This document shows, one piece after another, positions 41,914 to 51,395 of a stretch of 64,000 nucleotides of DNA (positions are counted from its first letter, which is position 1; each line of letters opens with the position of its first letter). Origin of the DNA: Escarpia spicata. Lineage: Eukaryota > Annelida > Polychaeta > Sabellida > Siboglinidae. The translations under genes were made by a program, and so were the position numbers. The notes under the pieces were generated by a model. It saw only the letters and a list, made by a program, of their open reading frames with translations, made no database searches and was not told the origin of the DNA. The DNA lies in NCBI GenBank assembly GCA_963995525.1, contig OZ023214.1:46808109-46872108 (forward strand), given 5' to 3'.

Positions 41914-42180
41914 ACGTAAGCCTATATATAGCGCGTGCTTATGTAAGCCTTTATATAACCACAATGGTTATAGCTAAAACCACTGTGGTTATAACGGCGC
42001 TCTAAACCCATTGTGTGAGAATAACACCGCTGTACCCCACCCAGCAACGCTGGCCTATGATCTGGCGGCCTAGTTACGAGTATCTAAATATAGCCGTGCG
42101 GCTTAGCCGGAACGGTTTTAATATCAGACGGTGTACAGCGTAGTTCGCGCTGTCAAACTGAAACGAGTTGCATGCATGTA
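41513..42180. repeat. Left flank of the element: short direct repeats and AT tracts
   Basis: TTTTCGGGAACATACTTATA occurs at 41584 and 41641 (spacing 57). TATAGCGCGTGCTTATGTAA occurs at about 41855 and 41924, and related TTACGTAAGC palindromes at about 41790 and 41912. AT tracts lie at 41830-41857 and 41880-41910. This could be a terminal repeat or origin/promoter region, but I cannot show a matching inverted copy on the right. Confidence 0.5.
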
Positions 42181-42187
42181 TTCAGCG

Positions 42188-42310
42188 ATGAAACGTTTAA
42201 AATCTGTACTCAGCGGCCTGTTAAGGCAGGATGGTTATGTGCGGTGGATAGACGAATGGAAGCAAAACGGTGTAAGATTTTTTGTTTTATTAAGCATCAC
42301 GGTGCCGTGA
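42188..42310 (+). CDS. Small open frame of 40 codons, uncertain
   Basis: ATG at 42188 to TGA at 42308. It encodes a short basic/amphipathic stretch (LKSVLSGLLRQDGYVRWIDE) and a hydrophobic end. Composition matches the virus-like block, and it overlaps the end of the opposing spliced gene by about 20 bases. No family recognised; may be chance. Confidence 0.25.
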   Translation: MKRLKSVLSGLLRQDGYVRWIDEWKQNGVRFFVLLSITVP

Positions 42311-43116
42311 GAATGATCCAGGGGAGCGCGGCCAACCCTGAGTAAGGCGTCCGCGATTCATCCCGAGCTGACTGAGATGAAGAAGCCGGGCGGCGCGCGA
42401 ATTGTCAGCGTCGAACTGCCGCTGTAGCATCGTTGAGCGTCCGGCCGGAATTAACGGCGCGTTAAAGCCGTGCCGTTCGTACATTTCGTCCGCGGGGATC
42501 GGCGAATACCACATCCCATTCGCACCCAGCACGTTAAAAGAAGACGTTAACCCTCCGTAGTCATCATCGTCTGAGCTGCTGTCCTGGAAGGTGGCTGGGA
42601 TGACAGGCGGCAGCGGCGGTGGCAGTATTCGTGGTTGGACACGACATACAGGCTTGTTGTAGAGTTGTTGTAGTGTTGTTTCTCGTGTAGGCAGATGTAT
42701 TGGACGAGGCAGGTGGATTCTGTGAAATAATGCATATGAATAATGAGGAGGTAATAAAGAATAGTTTAATACACGAATTAGCATATAATAAAAGTAATTA
42801 ATAAAGAACTAACCGATAAAGATGACTTACCGCTGTACTAAATTAAATGAATAAAATAAAAAATAAAAAAATAAAAACTTACCGCTGTTCTTTGCATATG
42901 AATAATGAGGAGAACTAAATCACTGTTAATAATATAAAAGTAATTAATAGTAATTAATAAAGAATAGCATATATAAAATTAATTAATATAAAACTTACGG
43001 ATAGGATAAAAGACGACTCTACTAAGAACTAAAATAAATAAATAAATAAAATAAAATAAAACTTACCGCTGATCTTTCGTGGAAGGTTGCTCAGACTTTG
43101 TGCTGGCGGTAGCCAT
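42290..43116 (-). CDS. Spliced hypothetical gene of the virus-like element
   Basis: On the minus strand, ATG at 43116 opens 16 codons plus two bases (43116-43067) ending at a consensus GTAAGT donor. The acceptor TTATTTCACAG ends at 42720, and exon 2 (42719-42290) continues in phase to a TAA that overlaps an AATAAA signal. The joined length is 480 bases, about 159 residues. The intron (347 bases) is AT-rich and contains two more copies of the donor context CAGCGGTAAGT (about 42825-42835 and 42882-42892) and a duplicated GCATATGAATAATGAGGAG. The protein is proline-rich early, then has an acidic SSSDDDDYGG, then a basic C-terminal part. No homology recognised. It diverges from the polymerase gene across the duplicated region at 43.17-43.7 kb. 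Confidence 0.5.
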
Positions 43117-43172
43117 TATTGAATGAAAATGAGCAACGACCGTTGCGTGCATGCATTATTTCCTAAAGTCAT

Positions 43173-43705
43173 TTATGCGTTAAGCGCGCATGCGCGAAAA
43201 TGACGTATAAACATTGAATGCAAGAGATCGAAATAGCAATAAACGAAAATATAAATGCATGAAATGATGCGTTGTATAATATTATTTAGGGATCGGGCGT
43301 TTTGTGGTGTATAAATAATAGAGAAATTCGATGTAAAAGTCACATTTGTGAAAACGAATGTACTAAAGCGAACGCTGATTTTTTTCCTGAAGCAGAAACC
43401 GAATGATGACACAAATCAGCTGCGGCGCGTGATGTTATGCGTTAAGTGCGCATGCGCGAAAGCGACGTAAAAACAATGAATGCAAAGAGTTCGAAATAGC
43501 AATAAACGGAAATATAAATACATTAAATGAAGCGTTGTATACGCTTAGCGAGGGATCGGGCATCTTGTAGTGAATTAATAATACAGACATTCGATGTAAA
43601 AGTAACATTTGACAATGAATGTACTAAAGCGAGCGCAAATTTTTTTCAGGAAGCGAATAACTAGAAACCGAATGGTGACGCATAAACAGCTGTGGCGCGT
43701 GACGT
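43173..43705. promoter_or_regulatory. 262-base tandem duplication in the divergent promoter region
   Basis: TTATGCGTTAAGCGCGCATG at 43173 recurs with one change at 43435, and similarity continues through both units (for example ATTCGATGTAAAAGT, AATGTACTAAAGCGA). Each unit contains GCGCATGCGC, which matches the vertebrate/invertebrate NRF1 consensus, next to a TGACGTA/CGACGTA CRE-like half site. It lies between two divergently transcribed genes, so a duplicated enhancer/promoter or origin is a reasonable inference. Confidence 0.55.
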
Positions 43706-43879
43706 TAATTGGGCGATCGCATATCGCGACCGGAATGTGAAGCTAGAACAAATCGCGCTTTGCTAATAGGAAGAAAAGCTTGTACGGTACGCTTAATAAA
43801 ACGTTGAAAATGTACGTTCCGTTTCCGAGTTACTTAACAAAACACCACACACACAACATTAGGATCGACCCACCACCAC

Positions 43880-43994
43880 CACCACCCCACGTTACTTAAC
43901 GCACTACTGCGCATGTCCACCCCCACGTTACTTAACACGATAGCAATGCGCATGTCCGTACAACAGCCACCGCCACAGCACCCTGTTATAAATA
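43880..43994 (+). promoter_or_regulatory. Direct repeats and TATA box ahead of the polymerase gene
   Basis: CCCCACGTTACTTAAC occurs at about 43885 and 43921, each followed within 20-30 bases by TGCGCATGTCC (about 43909 and 43949). TTATAAATAG at 43986-43995 is a strong TATA box 31-38 bases before the chosen ATG (44025), so the 5' leader would be only a few bases long. Confidence 0.55.
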
Positions 43995-44024
43995 GTGGTG
44001 CTCGAAAAAGTAGCAGCCAAAAGT

Positions 44025-47000
44025 ATGCCTCCGCCTACTAGATGGCAATGTCCGAAATGCGGTACTTATTTCGCGAAACAGTCAACGTTAGAGAGACACG
44101 CGAAGAGTTCGAAACGATGCGGCGATAAATCGCTATGCGTAAAAAGACGAGAGTGTCCGAAATGTGGCGCAACGTACAGTACGCGCACCGTTATGCTACG
44201 ACACATGAGGGATACGTGCGGTCGTCGGGAGGTGGCGACACCTCCCGATGGTCCCAATCCACCGGTCGACAACGAGGCTCTACAGCGCGTCGTGGACGAA
44301 CATCGACGTAGCATAGAGACGTCGATAGCGCGCGGTAACGTACAGTCCCGCTACATCTATCGAATGATCGCCTGTACGAGTACGCGGGTGCTCGAACCGC
44401 GTCTGAGGGTTATGTTTCGCGAACAAAAGAACGCGTTTAAAATTAACGTCAGCTATGGTTTCGTGTTACGTCACAAGGTGTCGGGTCGTTACCGCTATTT
44501 TCACTCGTCCTGTAACTGCTGCGGTCGCCTCCTCGAAACGCCCGTCCTCGTTACCGATAGCCGTTCCTTCGAACGCTTCCTCGACGTCGTGCGCACAACC
44601 GACGTACTACAGTACGTCATCGCGCAGCGTCCCGACTCGGGGTGGGTGGTCGAGCTCGTAACGAACGCCACCTACTTCGTGAACGCCATCCTAAACCATC
44701 CTATCGGGTGCGTTGGAACCGCGCTCCCCGCCTACCTGCGCAACAACAGGCACTTACTGACGTTGACGAACGATCGTCGGGGCACGTCCTACGACGACCA
44801 TATATGCCTCTTCCGGTGCATTGGTCTCCACCTGCAAGGCGGTCGACAACGCGGAACGCGGAACGGCCCCAGAATAAATTCGACCCGTTTAACGAGAGTC
44901 GCTAAACGACTGCACGCACGCTACGCTTCGACGACGTCGAACGGCGTGCGCCTGAACGAACTGGAACGCGTGGAGACGGTTTTCGGCATCAACGTCGCCG
45001 TCTATCGACTGACGGAGGCTGGCGCCGCCGAACTAGTACGTCGGTCGCTCGAAAAGCACCCCACGACCCTGAACGTCAACCTGTACGAGACGCACTTCTC
45101 GTACATAAGCGACCTGCGCGCGTACGCGAAAACGTACAAGTGCTCGAAATGCGGCAACTGCCTCTGGCGGGACCCGTGGAACTTACGACGTCACGAAGCG
45201 ACGTGCGAAGGTGGCGTTCGTCACGTGTTTCCCGGCGGCGTCTACCGACCGAAGCCGTCCGTGTTTCAACGGCTCGACGACGAAGCCATCGACGTCGGCG
45301 GCGACGACCTGCGCTACTACCCGTACCGCGCGACCTTCGATTTTGAATGCTATTTTGCCGCCAACGATCTTCCGCCGGATACCGACAAATGCCGGTGGCT
45401 AGCGCGACACGAACTGCTCAGCGTGAGCGTCGCGTCGAACGTCCCCGGACACGAAGCGGCGCGCTGTTACGTCACGACCGGTGATTCGGCCGAACTAGCG
45501 CGCCGCCTCATCGACGACCTGGAAGCCGTGAGCGCGGCGGCGTGCGCGGCTCTTCGTCCCCGCTATGACGCGGTCTTCGAGGCGCTCGACGCGCTCGATG
45601 ACGACTGGCGGCGACGACGATGCGACGACGACAACGACACGTCACCGTACGCCGCACTCGCCGAACGCCTGTGGACGCACCTTCGTCAAATGCCCGTACT
45701 AGGCTTCAACAGCGGTAAGTACGATTTGAATGTTGTCAAAAAGTACTTGACCCCCCTGCTCATAACCGACGACGCGCAGCACACATCGTCGGAGTTCACC
45801 ATTAAACGACAGTACAATTACGTGTGCCTGACGACGTCGACGTTGAAATTCCTCGACATAACTAATTACATCGCGCCCGGTGTCAGCTACGAGCGCTATC
45901 TGAAAGCGTACGGCTGCGCGGCGACGAAGGGGTACTTTCCGTACGAGTATATCGACGCGTTGACGCGCCTGGACGAGACCGTCCTGCCGCCGCGCGAGAC
46001 TTTCTACAGCCACCTGAAACGCGAGGGAATCTCCGCGGAGGCGTACGAAATTTGTGCGACGGCATGGCGTGACGAGCGCATGACGACGATGCGCGATTTT
46101 CTAATCTGGTATAATAACCGAGATGTGGCGCCGTTTCTCGAGGCCCTCGAGCGGCAGTTCGCCTTCTATCGCCGCCAACGCATCGACATGTTCAAGGACG
46201 CCATCAGAGTATCGGGATTGACGTTGTTGTAACTATTCAACGACCTGCCGCTGTCAATCGATTTCTCGCTATTCAACGAGCCGAACAAAGACCTGCATCG
46301 CCTACTGCAGTCGCAGATCGTCGGCGGCCCATCGATCATCTTCGCGCGTCATCACGAGGCCGGCGTGACGTCAATTCGAGGCGGCAACAACCCGTGTCGT
46401 TCGATAGTAGGCTATGACGCGAACGGTCTCTATCTATCGGCGATGATGCGGGAGATGCCGACGGGTTGGTACACGCGCCGTCGCGCCGAGAACGGCTTTC
46501 GAGCGGAACGCGTGCAACGCTACGGTCGTATGGCCTTGGCGTGGTTGACGTACGAGGCGGAACGGACCGACACTCATATACGGCACCAGTTGAACGGACG
46601 CGAGAAGCGCGTCGGTAAGTACCGAGTCGACGGTTGGTGCGCCGCCACGCGAACGGCGTATCAATTTCACGGCTGTTACTTCCACGGCTGCCCGACGTGC
46701 CAGACACACGTGACGACGAACGCCGTCAACGGTCGACCGATGACGACGCTGTACGCCGAGACGATCGCCGTGACGGCCTACCTGCGCCGCCACGTCGACG
46801 CCGTCGTCGAAATGTGGGAGTGCCAGTGGCGAGCCGTGCGTCCCCCCGTGGCGCCGACACCTGCCGACACGTCACGATGGCAACCGGGGCGGCGGTGTAC
46901 GCACTCGACGATACTGGAGGGTGTACGCGACGGCTCTCTGTTCGGCCTCGTGCAGTGCGATATCGCCGTGCCGGAAGCGCTGCGCGCCAAGTTCGCCGAA

Positions 47001-48152
47001 ATGCAGCCCGTGTTCAAGAACGTCGATATCACGCGCGACGATCTCAGCCCGTTCATGCGCCGCTACACCGAGTCGCATGACCTACTCACCCGACCTCAAC
47101 GGACGCTCGTCAGTAGCTACTTCGGCACGGCGATCGTGCTCGCCACACCCCTCCTACGCTGGTATCTGGAGCACGGGCTCGTCGTCGCGCGCATCTACCA
47201 GGTGATCGAGTACACGCCGATCGCGTGCTTTCGCCGCTTCGGCGACACGGTGTCGACGGCGCGACGCGAGGGCGACGTCGACCCCGATAAATCGATCATC
47301 GCCGCCACCTTTAAACTACTCGGCAACAGTTCGTACGGGAAAACGATTACGCGCGTCGATCGGCACCTGGATATCAAGTACGCCACGGCGATCGACGCCG
47401 CGCAACTCGTCAACAACCGTAGCTTCCGACAACTCGACGTCGTCGTCGACGACGAACTGTACGAGGTGGCGCTGAATAAGCGCACCGTCGTCTACGGCCT
47501 GCCGATCCAAATCGGCTATTTCGTGTATCAATACGCGAAATTGAGAATGCTCGAGTTCTACTATGATTTCGTCGACGCCTACATCCCCCGCCCACTCTTC
47601 CAGTACTGCGCTATGGACACCGACTCGGCGTACATTGCCCTCGCGGGCCACGACATCGACGCGCTCGTACCGGAAGCGCTGCGCGAACACTACTTCCGGA
47701 ATCGTTCGCTCTGGTTTCCGGCCGAATGCTGCATCGCGCACGTGGACGCGTACGTACGATGCCGCATCGCCGGACTGGCGTGGGAGGGTGGGGGCGACTG
47801 CTGCGCGCGCCGATGTCTGTTCGATCGTCGAACGCCGGGTCTCTTCAAAGAAGAGTGGCGCGGTGCCGGAATCGTGGCGCTGTGCAGCAAGACGTACTAC
47901 TGCTTCGGCGGCGACAACGGCACGAAGTACAGCACGAAGGGTGTGAGCAAACGTCAGAACGCCGACATCGACGAGAACACTTTCCTCGCCGTACTGCGCG
48001 ATCGACGCAGCGGCGTCGGCTGGAACCGCGGCTTCCAGGTGAAAAACTCGTCCTTGTTGACGTACGTTCAACAGCGCGCGGCGTTGAGCTACTTCTACGC
48101 TAAACGCCGCGTGCTCGACGACGGCGTCACCACGGCACCGATACTCGTCTAA
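44025..48152 (+). pseudogene. Protein-primed family B DNA polymerase with zinc fingers, one in-frame stop
   Basis: I start at ATG 44025 because the codon at 43995 is GTG and lies within the TATA area. Residues 6-60 hold two CxxC...H...C zinc-finger-like units; a third (YKCSKCG...H...C) lies near 45135-45210. The exonuclease follows: motif I TFDFECYF (about 45340), motif II GFNSGKYDLN (about 45702), motif III region YNNRDVAPF (about 46110). A single TAA at 46230-46232 interrupts the frame; the same frame then continues without shift to 48152. The polymerase part has motif A GYDANGLYLSAM (about 46411), motif B LLGNSSYG (about 47318) and motif C MDTDSAY (about 47613), and a C-terminal LSYFYAKRRVL block usual in Maverick polymerases. 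About 1375 codons in total. It replicates the element by protein priming in the family. Apart from the stop, no lesion is visible. Confidence 0.9.
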
Positions 48153-48255
48153 CTCGTATACGAACAACAACTAACTCGTCTAACTCGCCTAACCTAACCT
48201 AGGGGGGTGGGGCCACCTAGGGGTAGGGTTCTGTATGTATGTATGTAGGTAGGGT

Positions 48256-48261
48256 AATAAA
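48256..48261 (+). terminator. Poly(A) signal for the polymerase unit
   Basis: AATAAA about 105 bases after the polymerase stop, preceded by a GTAT tract. Confidence 0.6.
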
Positions 48262-48293
48262 ACACAATTGCGTACATTTTTTCGTCATCGTTT

Positions 48294-48299
48294 TTTATT
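48294..48299 (-). terminator. Poly(A) signal for the capsid unit
   Basis: AATAAA on the minus strand about 50 bases beyond the protease stop. The two signals converge within 40 bases. A pentamer tract (AAGCG, 48318-48342) lies in the 3' untranslated part. Confidence 0.6.
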
Positions 48300-48346
48300 A
48301 CTACTACTATACACGTAAAAGCGAAGCGAAGCGAAGCGAAGCTGCT

Positions 48347-48802
48347 TTAATGCAATGGCTTTAGCCAATCGAATACGAGACAGTCATTGTCCACCCGATT
48401 GGCGCCGAATAGGGTCTGGAACGTCGTCAACGGCATACCGCGACATCGGAGTAGTAGGTAGGCGACGCAATATTGTCCGCACACGTTAGAGACGACGCTC
48501 TGCAACCGCTTGTCGTTGTACGTCCACGAGTCGCCGCAGTGACGGTGCAGGAACGCGCGGAAGTCGGCGTGTAGCGGCGGCAGACCGTACGAATCGAAGT
48601 ACTCGCCGACGCCTCTCCGGTCGACGTAGACGGCCACCCAGTGCTCCCCCGGCTCGCCGCCGTCGTCGGTGTTGCACACGAAGGCCGTCGGGTAAGTGGT
48701 GACGGCGGTGGTAAGTAGCGCGTCTTTAGGTACGACGCCGACGACGATGTGTTTAGCGCACGCATCGAGTTCGAGGCGACGCAGCAGTTGGACCGTATCC
48801 AT
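48347..48802 (-). CDS. Adenain-like cysteine protease (virion maturation)
   Basis: 151 residues. The catalytic layout of the adenovirus protease family is visible: His in GEHWVAVYVD (about residue 54), an acidic residue in the EYFDSYG block (about 67-70), Gln in LQSVVSNVCG and the nucleophile Cys seven residues after that Gln, in NVCGQYC. The spacing Gln-x6-Cys is the same as in adenain. The family cleaves capsid and core precursors during maturation. Shorter than adenovirus protease (about 204 residues) but no break is visible. It is the last gene of the leftward capsid cluster, five bases after the major capsid gene. Frame intact. Confidence 0.85.
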   Translation of the reverse strand: MDTVQLLRRLELDACAKHIVVGVVPKDALLTTAVTTYPTAFVCNTDDGGEPGEHWVAVYVDRRGVGEYFDSYGLPPLHADFRAFLHRHCGDSWTYNDKRLQSVVSNVCGQYCVAYLLLRCRGMPLTTFQTLFGANRVDNDCLVFDWLKPLH

Positions 48803-48807
48803 AGTAT

Positions 48808-50118
48808 TTACGACATATAGTCGTACAGGACGTTCCGGTTCCGGTCGATCTCCATCACCGTATCGAATTCCGCGTACACGACGACGTTCACCGGTCGGGG
48901 TAGCGCCGTCCCGAAGTGCATTTCAGTGCACACGGTCCCCTGACGCACGACGTTGAAATGGGCTCCGTCGCAATAGTCGGGGGTCAGGTCAAAAGCGAAG
49001 ATGGTGTAGCCGGCGCCGAAGTCCGCGCGCGATATGTCGTTCCCCACGTCCTCGTTCGCCTTTCCGGTAGCCTCGAAGAGATTCATGTAGCTTCGGACGT
49101 ACCGGTGGTGCGGGAAGTCCGGCTGCAGGGGCTTGCTCGGCACCTGACGTCCGTCGACCGTGAGCGCGAGGAAGTTTATGTCGTTGTGCCGCGCCTCGAA
49201 CGGATTTCTAGTGTAGTCTCCGTCATAGGAGACGTTGTCGATCATCATCAGTATTATGCGTTTCGGAATCACACCCATGTACAGGTTCTCGTGCGTGTGC
49301 GATAGCGCACCCGCCGTTATCGAGAACGACTTGCAGTCGATGCGGCGCATCGAAAACTTAGCCGTTCCCAACCCCCACGTTTTGATATGACCCAGCTGAA
49401 CTTCCGGGTTCAACTTCACTTTTCGTACGTACAGGGAAATATCTCGTAGCACGATACGGCACCCCGGCGCGACTGCCGGTGCCATGAGCGCGAAGGCGTC
49501 CTTCGAGCGCACCATGCGTAGTTTAGTGTCGACGCCGCTCGGTAGGAGGCGGTTTGGCATAAACGCGTCGACGTGCAGGCGTCCCATCATCTCCGCCTCG
49601 GCGCTGCCCGCCGTCATATCGAGCCGCGCTATGAACCCGGTATTATCGTCCCTGCGCGCGTTCATGTGTCCGGCGGTGTCTTTGTACCACAACGACCCCG
49701 TGAGATGCGATCGTTTCGCGTCGCTACCGTAACTCAGCAGGGTCTCGAAGTAGGCCCGGTACGGGTACGTATTGGTCGACGGCGTCACGAGCGTGCCGTT
49801 CAGCGACACGTCGATTTGACTGAACATCGAATGCAGGAAATTGTTGACCGGCGCCACGTCGGCGCCGGCCCCCAGATCGGTACCGTCCCCCTGAATCACT
49901 TTGAAGCGGACGAGCACTTGAAGACTCGCCAAGTCCGTATAGTCGTTGCCCGAACCCGGGATGAGGAACTCGATAGGGCCGCCGGCGTCGAGAGCCGTCA
50001 GCGGTTGGTAGACGGTCCACTGTCTGCTCTCGATGCTCTTCTGCATCACCGCCCCGGTGAACAGGTCCAGTTCGGCCTTCACGCCCTCGCACGCCGCCCC
50101 GCTATTCACGAACGCCAT
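48808..50118 (-). CDS. Major capsid protein, Maverick/adintovirus hexon type
   Basis: 436 residues, frame intact. The N-terminal third contains PIEFLIPGSGNDYTDLASL and a VNNFLHSMFSQIDVSLNG stretch followed by YPYRAYFETLLSYG, the pattern of Maverick/Polinton double-jelly-roll capsid proteins. The C-terminal part ends with VVYAEFDTVMEIDRNRNVLYDY, also characteristic. It would form the pseudo-hexameric capsomers. It begins six bases from the end of the pX-like gene. Assignment rests on recognised motifs and on the neighbours; no structure or search was available. Confidence 0.85.
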   Translation of the reverse strand: MAFVNSGAACEGVKAELDLFTGAVMQKSIESRQWTVYQPLTALDAGGPIEFLIPGSGNDYTDLASLQVLVRFKVIQGDGTDLGAGADVAPVNNFLHSMFSQIDVSLNGTLVTPSTNTYPYRAYFETLLSYGSDAKRSHLTGSLWYKDTAGHMNARRDDNTGFIARLDMTAGSAEAEMMGRLHVDAFMPNRLLPSGVDTKLRMVRSKDAFALMAPAVAPGCRIVLRDISLYVRKVKLNPEVQLGHIKTWGLGTAKFSMRRIDCKSFSITAGALSHTHENLYMGVIPKRIILMMIDNVSYDGDYTRNPFEARHNDINFLALTVDGRQVPSKPLQPDFPHHRYVRSYMNLFEATGKANEDVGNDISRADFGAGYTIFAFDLTPDYCDGAHFNVVRQGTVCTEMHFGTALPRPVNVVVYAEFDTVMEIDRNRNVLYDYMS

Positions 50119-50123
50119 CGCTG

Positions 50124-50531
50124 TTACTCGTCGAATATATCGACCGGTCGACGTCGTTTCTTCCGTCTACTGACGGGCGTCGCCGCTCGGCGCGGTTTCT
50201 TTATAGCGGCGCGGCGCTGCTGCACTTTTTTCCTCTTAGGCGCTCTCAATAGTCCGTCGAGAAGATCGACGCCGGCCTCCTTCGCGCGTCGTTTTACCGA
50301 CGCTTTCAGATTGCCGCCGGTGACGACGTCCCGCGCCACGCGCACGCCGGTTTTGAGCGCGCGTTTTCCCAACGCCAAGGCGCCTCTCTTAAAAAGCGGC
50401 ATGGCGCTTCGAAACAGGCTCCCGAAGATATTACCCAGACCGTGTCCTCGCTGAACCCGACCACCGACGAAGACCGGCAGTTGACCGCCGACCTGTCGAA
50501 CGTAGTAGTCCTCGTACGGGTTCGTCGGCAT
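50124..50531 (-). CDS. Basic core/pX-like virion protein
   Basis: 135 residues. Tyr-rich start, then RGHGLGNIFGSLFRSAMPLF followed by a helical KRGALALGKRALKTG stretch and a very basic C-terminus (KRKK, RRKKRRR). The GHG..NIFG.LFR..P.....G block is the hallmark of adenovirus pX/pVI-like minor proteins in adintoviruses and Mavericks. Likely DNA-binding and/or membrane-active precursor cut by the neighbouring protease. Gap to the penton-like gene is two bases. Confidence 0.75.
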   Translation of the reverse strand: MPTNPYEDYYVRQVGGQLPVFVGGRVQRGHGLGNIFGSLFRSAMPLFKRGALALGKRALKTGVRVARDVVTGGNLKASVKRRAKEAGVDLLDGLLRAPKRKKVQQRRAAIKKPRRAATPVSRRKKRRRPVDIFDE

Positions 50532-50533
50532 CG

Positions 50534-51395
50534 TTAAAACAATCTCGATTTACAGCGTCTGATGTGAAGCGTCGCCACTAGCTTTCCCCGCTCGAATGAT
50601 ATAGGACTACCGTGATCGTCTCTTATATCGACCTCGATCGTATCGAATTGATGCCGCAGCAGCTTCACGTATTGGACGCGGTCGAACGTTTCCGAAATAA
50701 TGCTGCCGTTCGTACCGGAGACGGCGATGTTTCGTAGGAGAGGCGCGTACACGTCACCGACGACGCGCGATTCCACGAGATCCGTGTACACGTACAGGGT
50801 GTCGACGCCCGCCTTCATGTCCACCGTATCGTGACCTTCGTACGCGTACGTGTACGCGGCGGGGTAGGTCTCGATAACGACGCCGCCGCCACCCGGCTCG
50901 GGGCCCATCATCGGGGAACTCGTGATAACGTTGCTATGGAAACCTAGCACGCTCTTCAGACGGCTCGTCTCGGGTAGGGTAAAGGTGACACCCGGCGACA
51001 TATGCAGCGTCATTCGGTTAGAGACGTTGCTGAACTCTATACGCACTTTGACCTGATTGGTGCACAATTTAATTAGCTGCTCGTTGATCTGGCGCTTCAG
51101 CCCGTCGGCGCCGTTGTAGAAACCGTGAGTAATCGTACCCTGTCTGTATATCTCGATACCGTCTACGGTCGTGTAAACATCCGGCTCGCCTAGCGGGGCC
51201 GACAGGTAGAAGGTGGCGTCCTCCTCTCTCACGTTGTACCACGTGTGCGGGTACTGTAGCGTCACCAGTCCGCATTCCCATTCTCCGCCCGACAGGTCGA
51301 AACGTCGCGATGTAGTGCGTCAACGTATTTTCGGGGTACCGCTTCATAGACGCATTGCTCGGTAGCGTTAGGTAAAAGTCAGACGATACCGCCAT
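50534..51395 (-). pseudogene. Penton-like minor capsid protein with a one-base frameshift
   Basis: The N-terminal 31 codons (from ATG 51395; DFYLTLPSNASMKRYPENT) and the rest (from about 51290 to 50534; LQYPHTWYNV, then HMSPGVTFTLPE) are in frames one base apart. The change falls at an AAA run at 51300-51302 on the plus strand. The family is the single-jelly-roll penton of Mavericks/adintoviruses. About 287 residues in all. An ATG at 51265 opens the downstream frame, so a shortened product lacking the first 43 residues could still be made. Could also be an assembly error. Confidence 0.8.

Noticed and set aside
49573..50454. 293-codon plus-strand frame opposite the capsid and pX-like genes
   Set aside because: Antisense shadow of GC-rich coding sequence; the minus-strand proteins have recognisable motifs and this one has none. 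The same holds for 47316-48170 minus.
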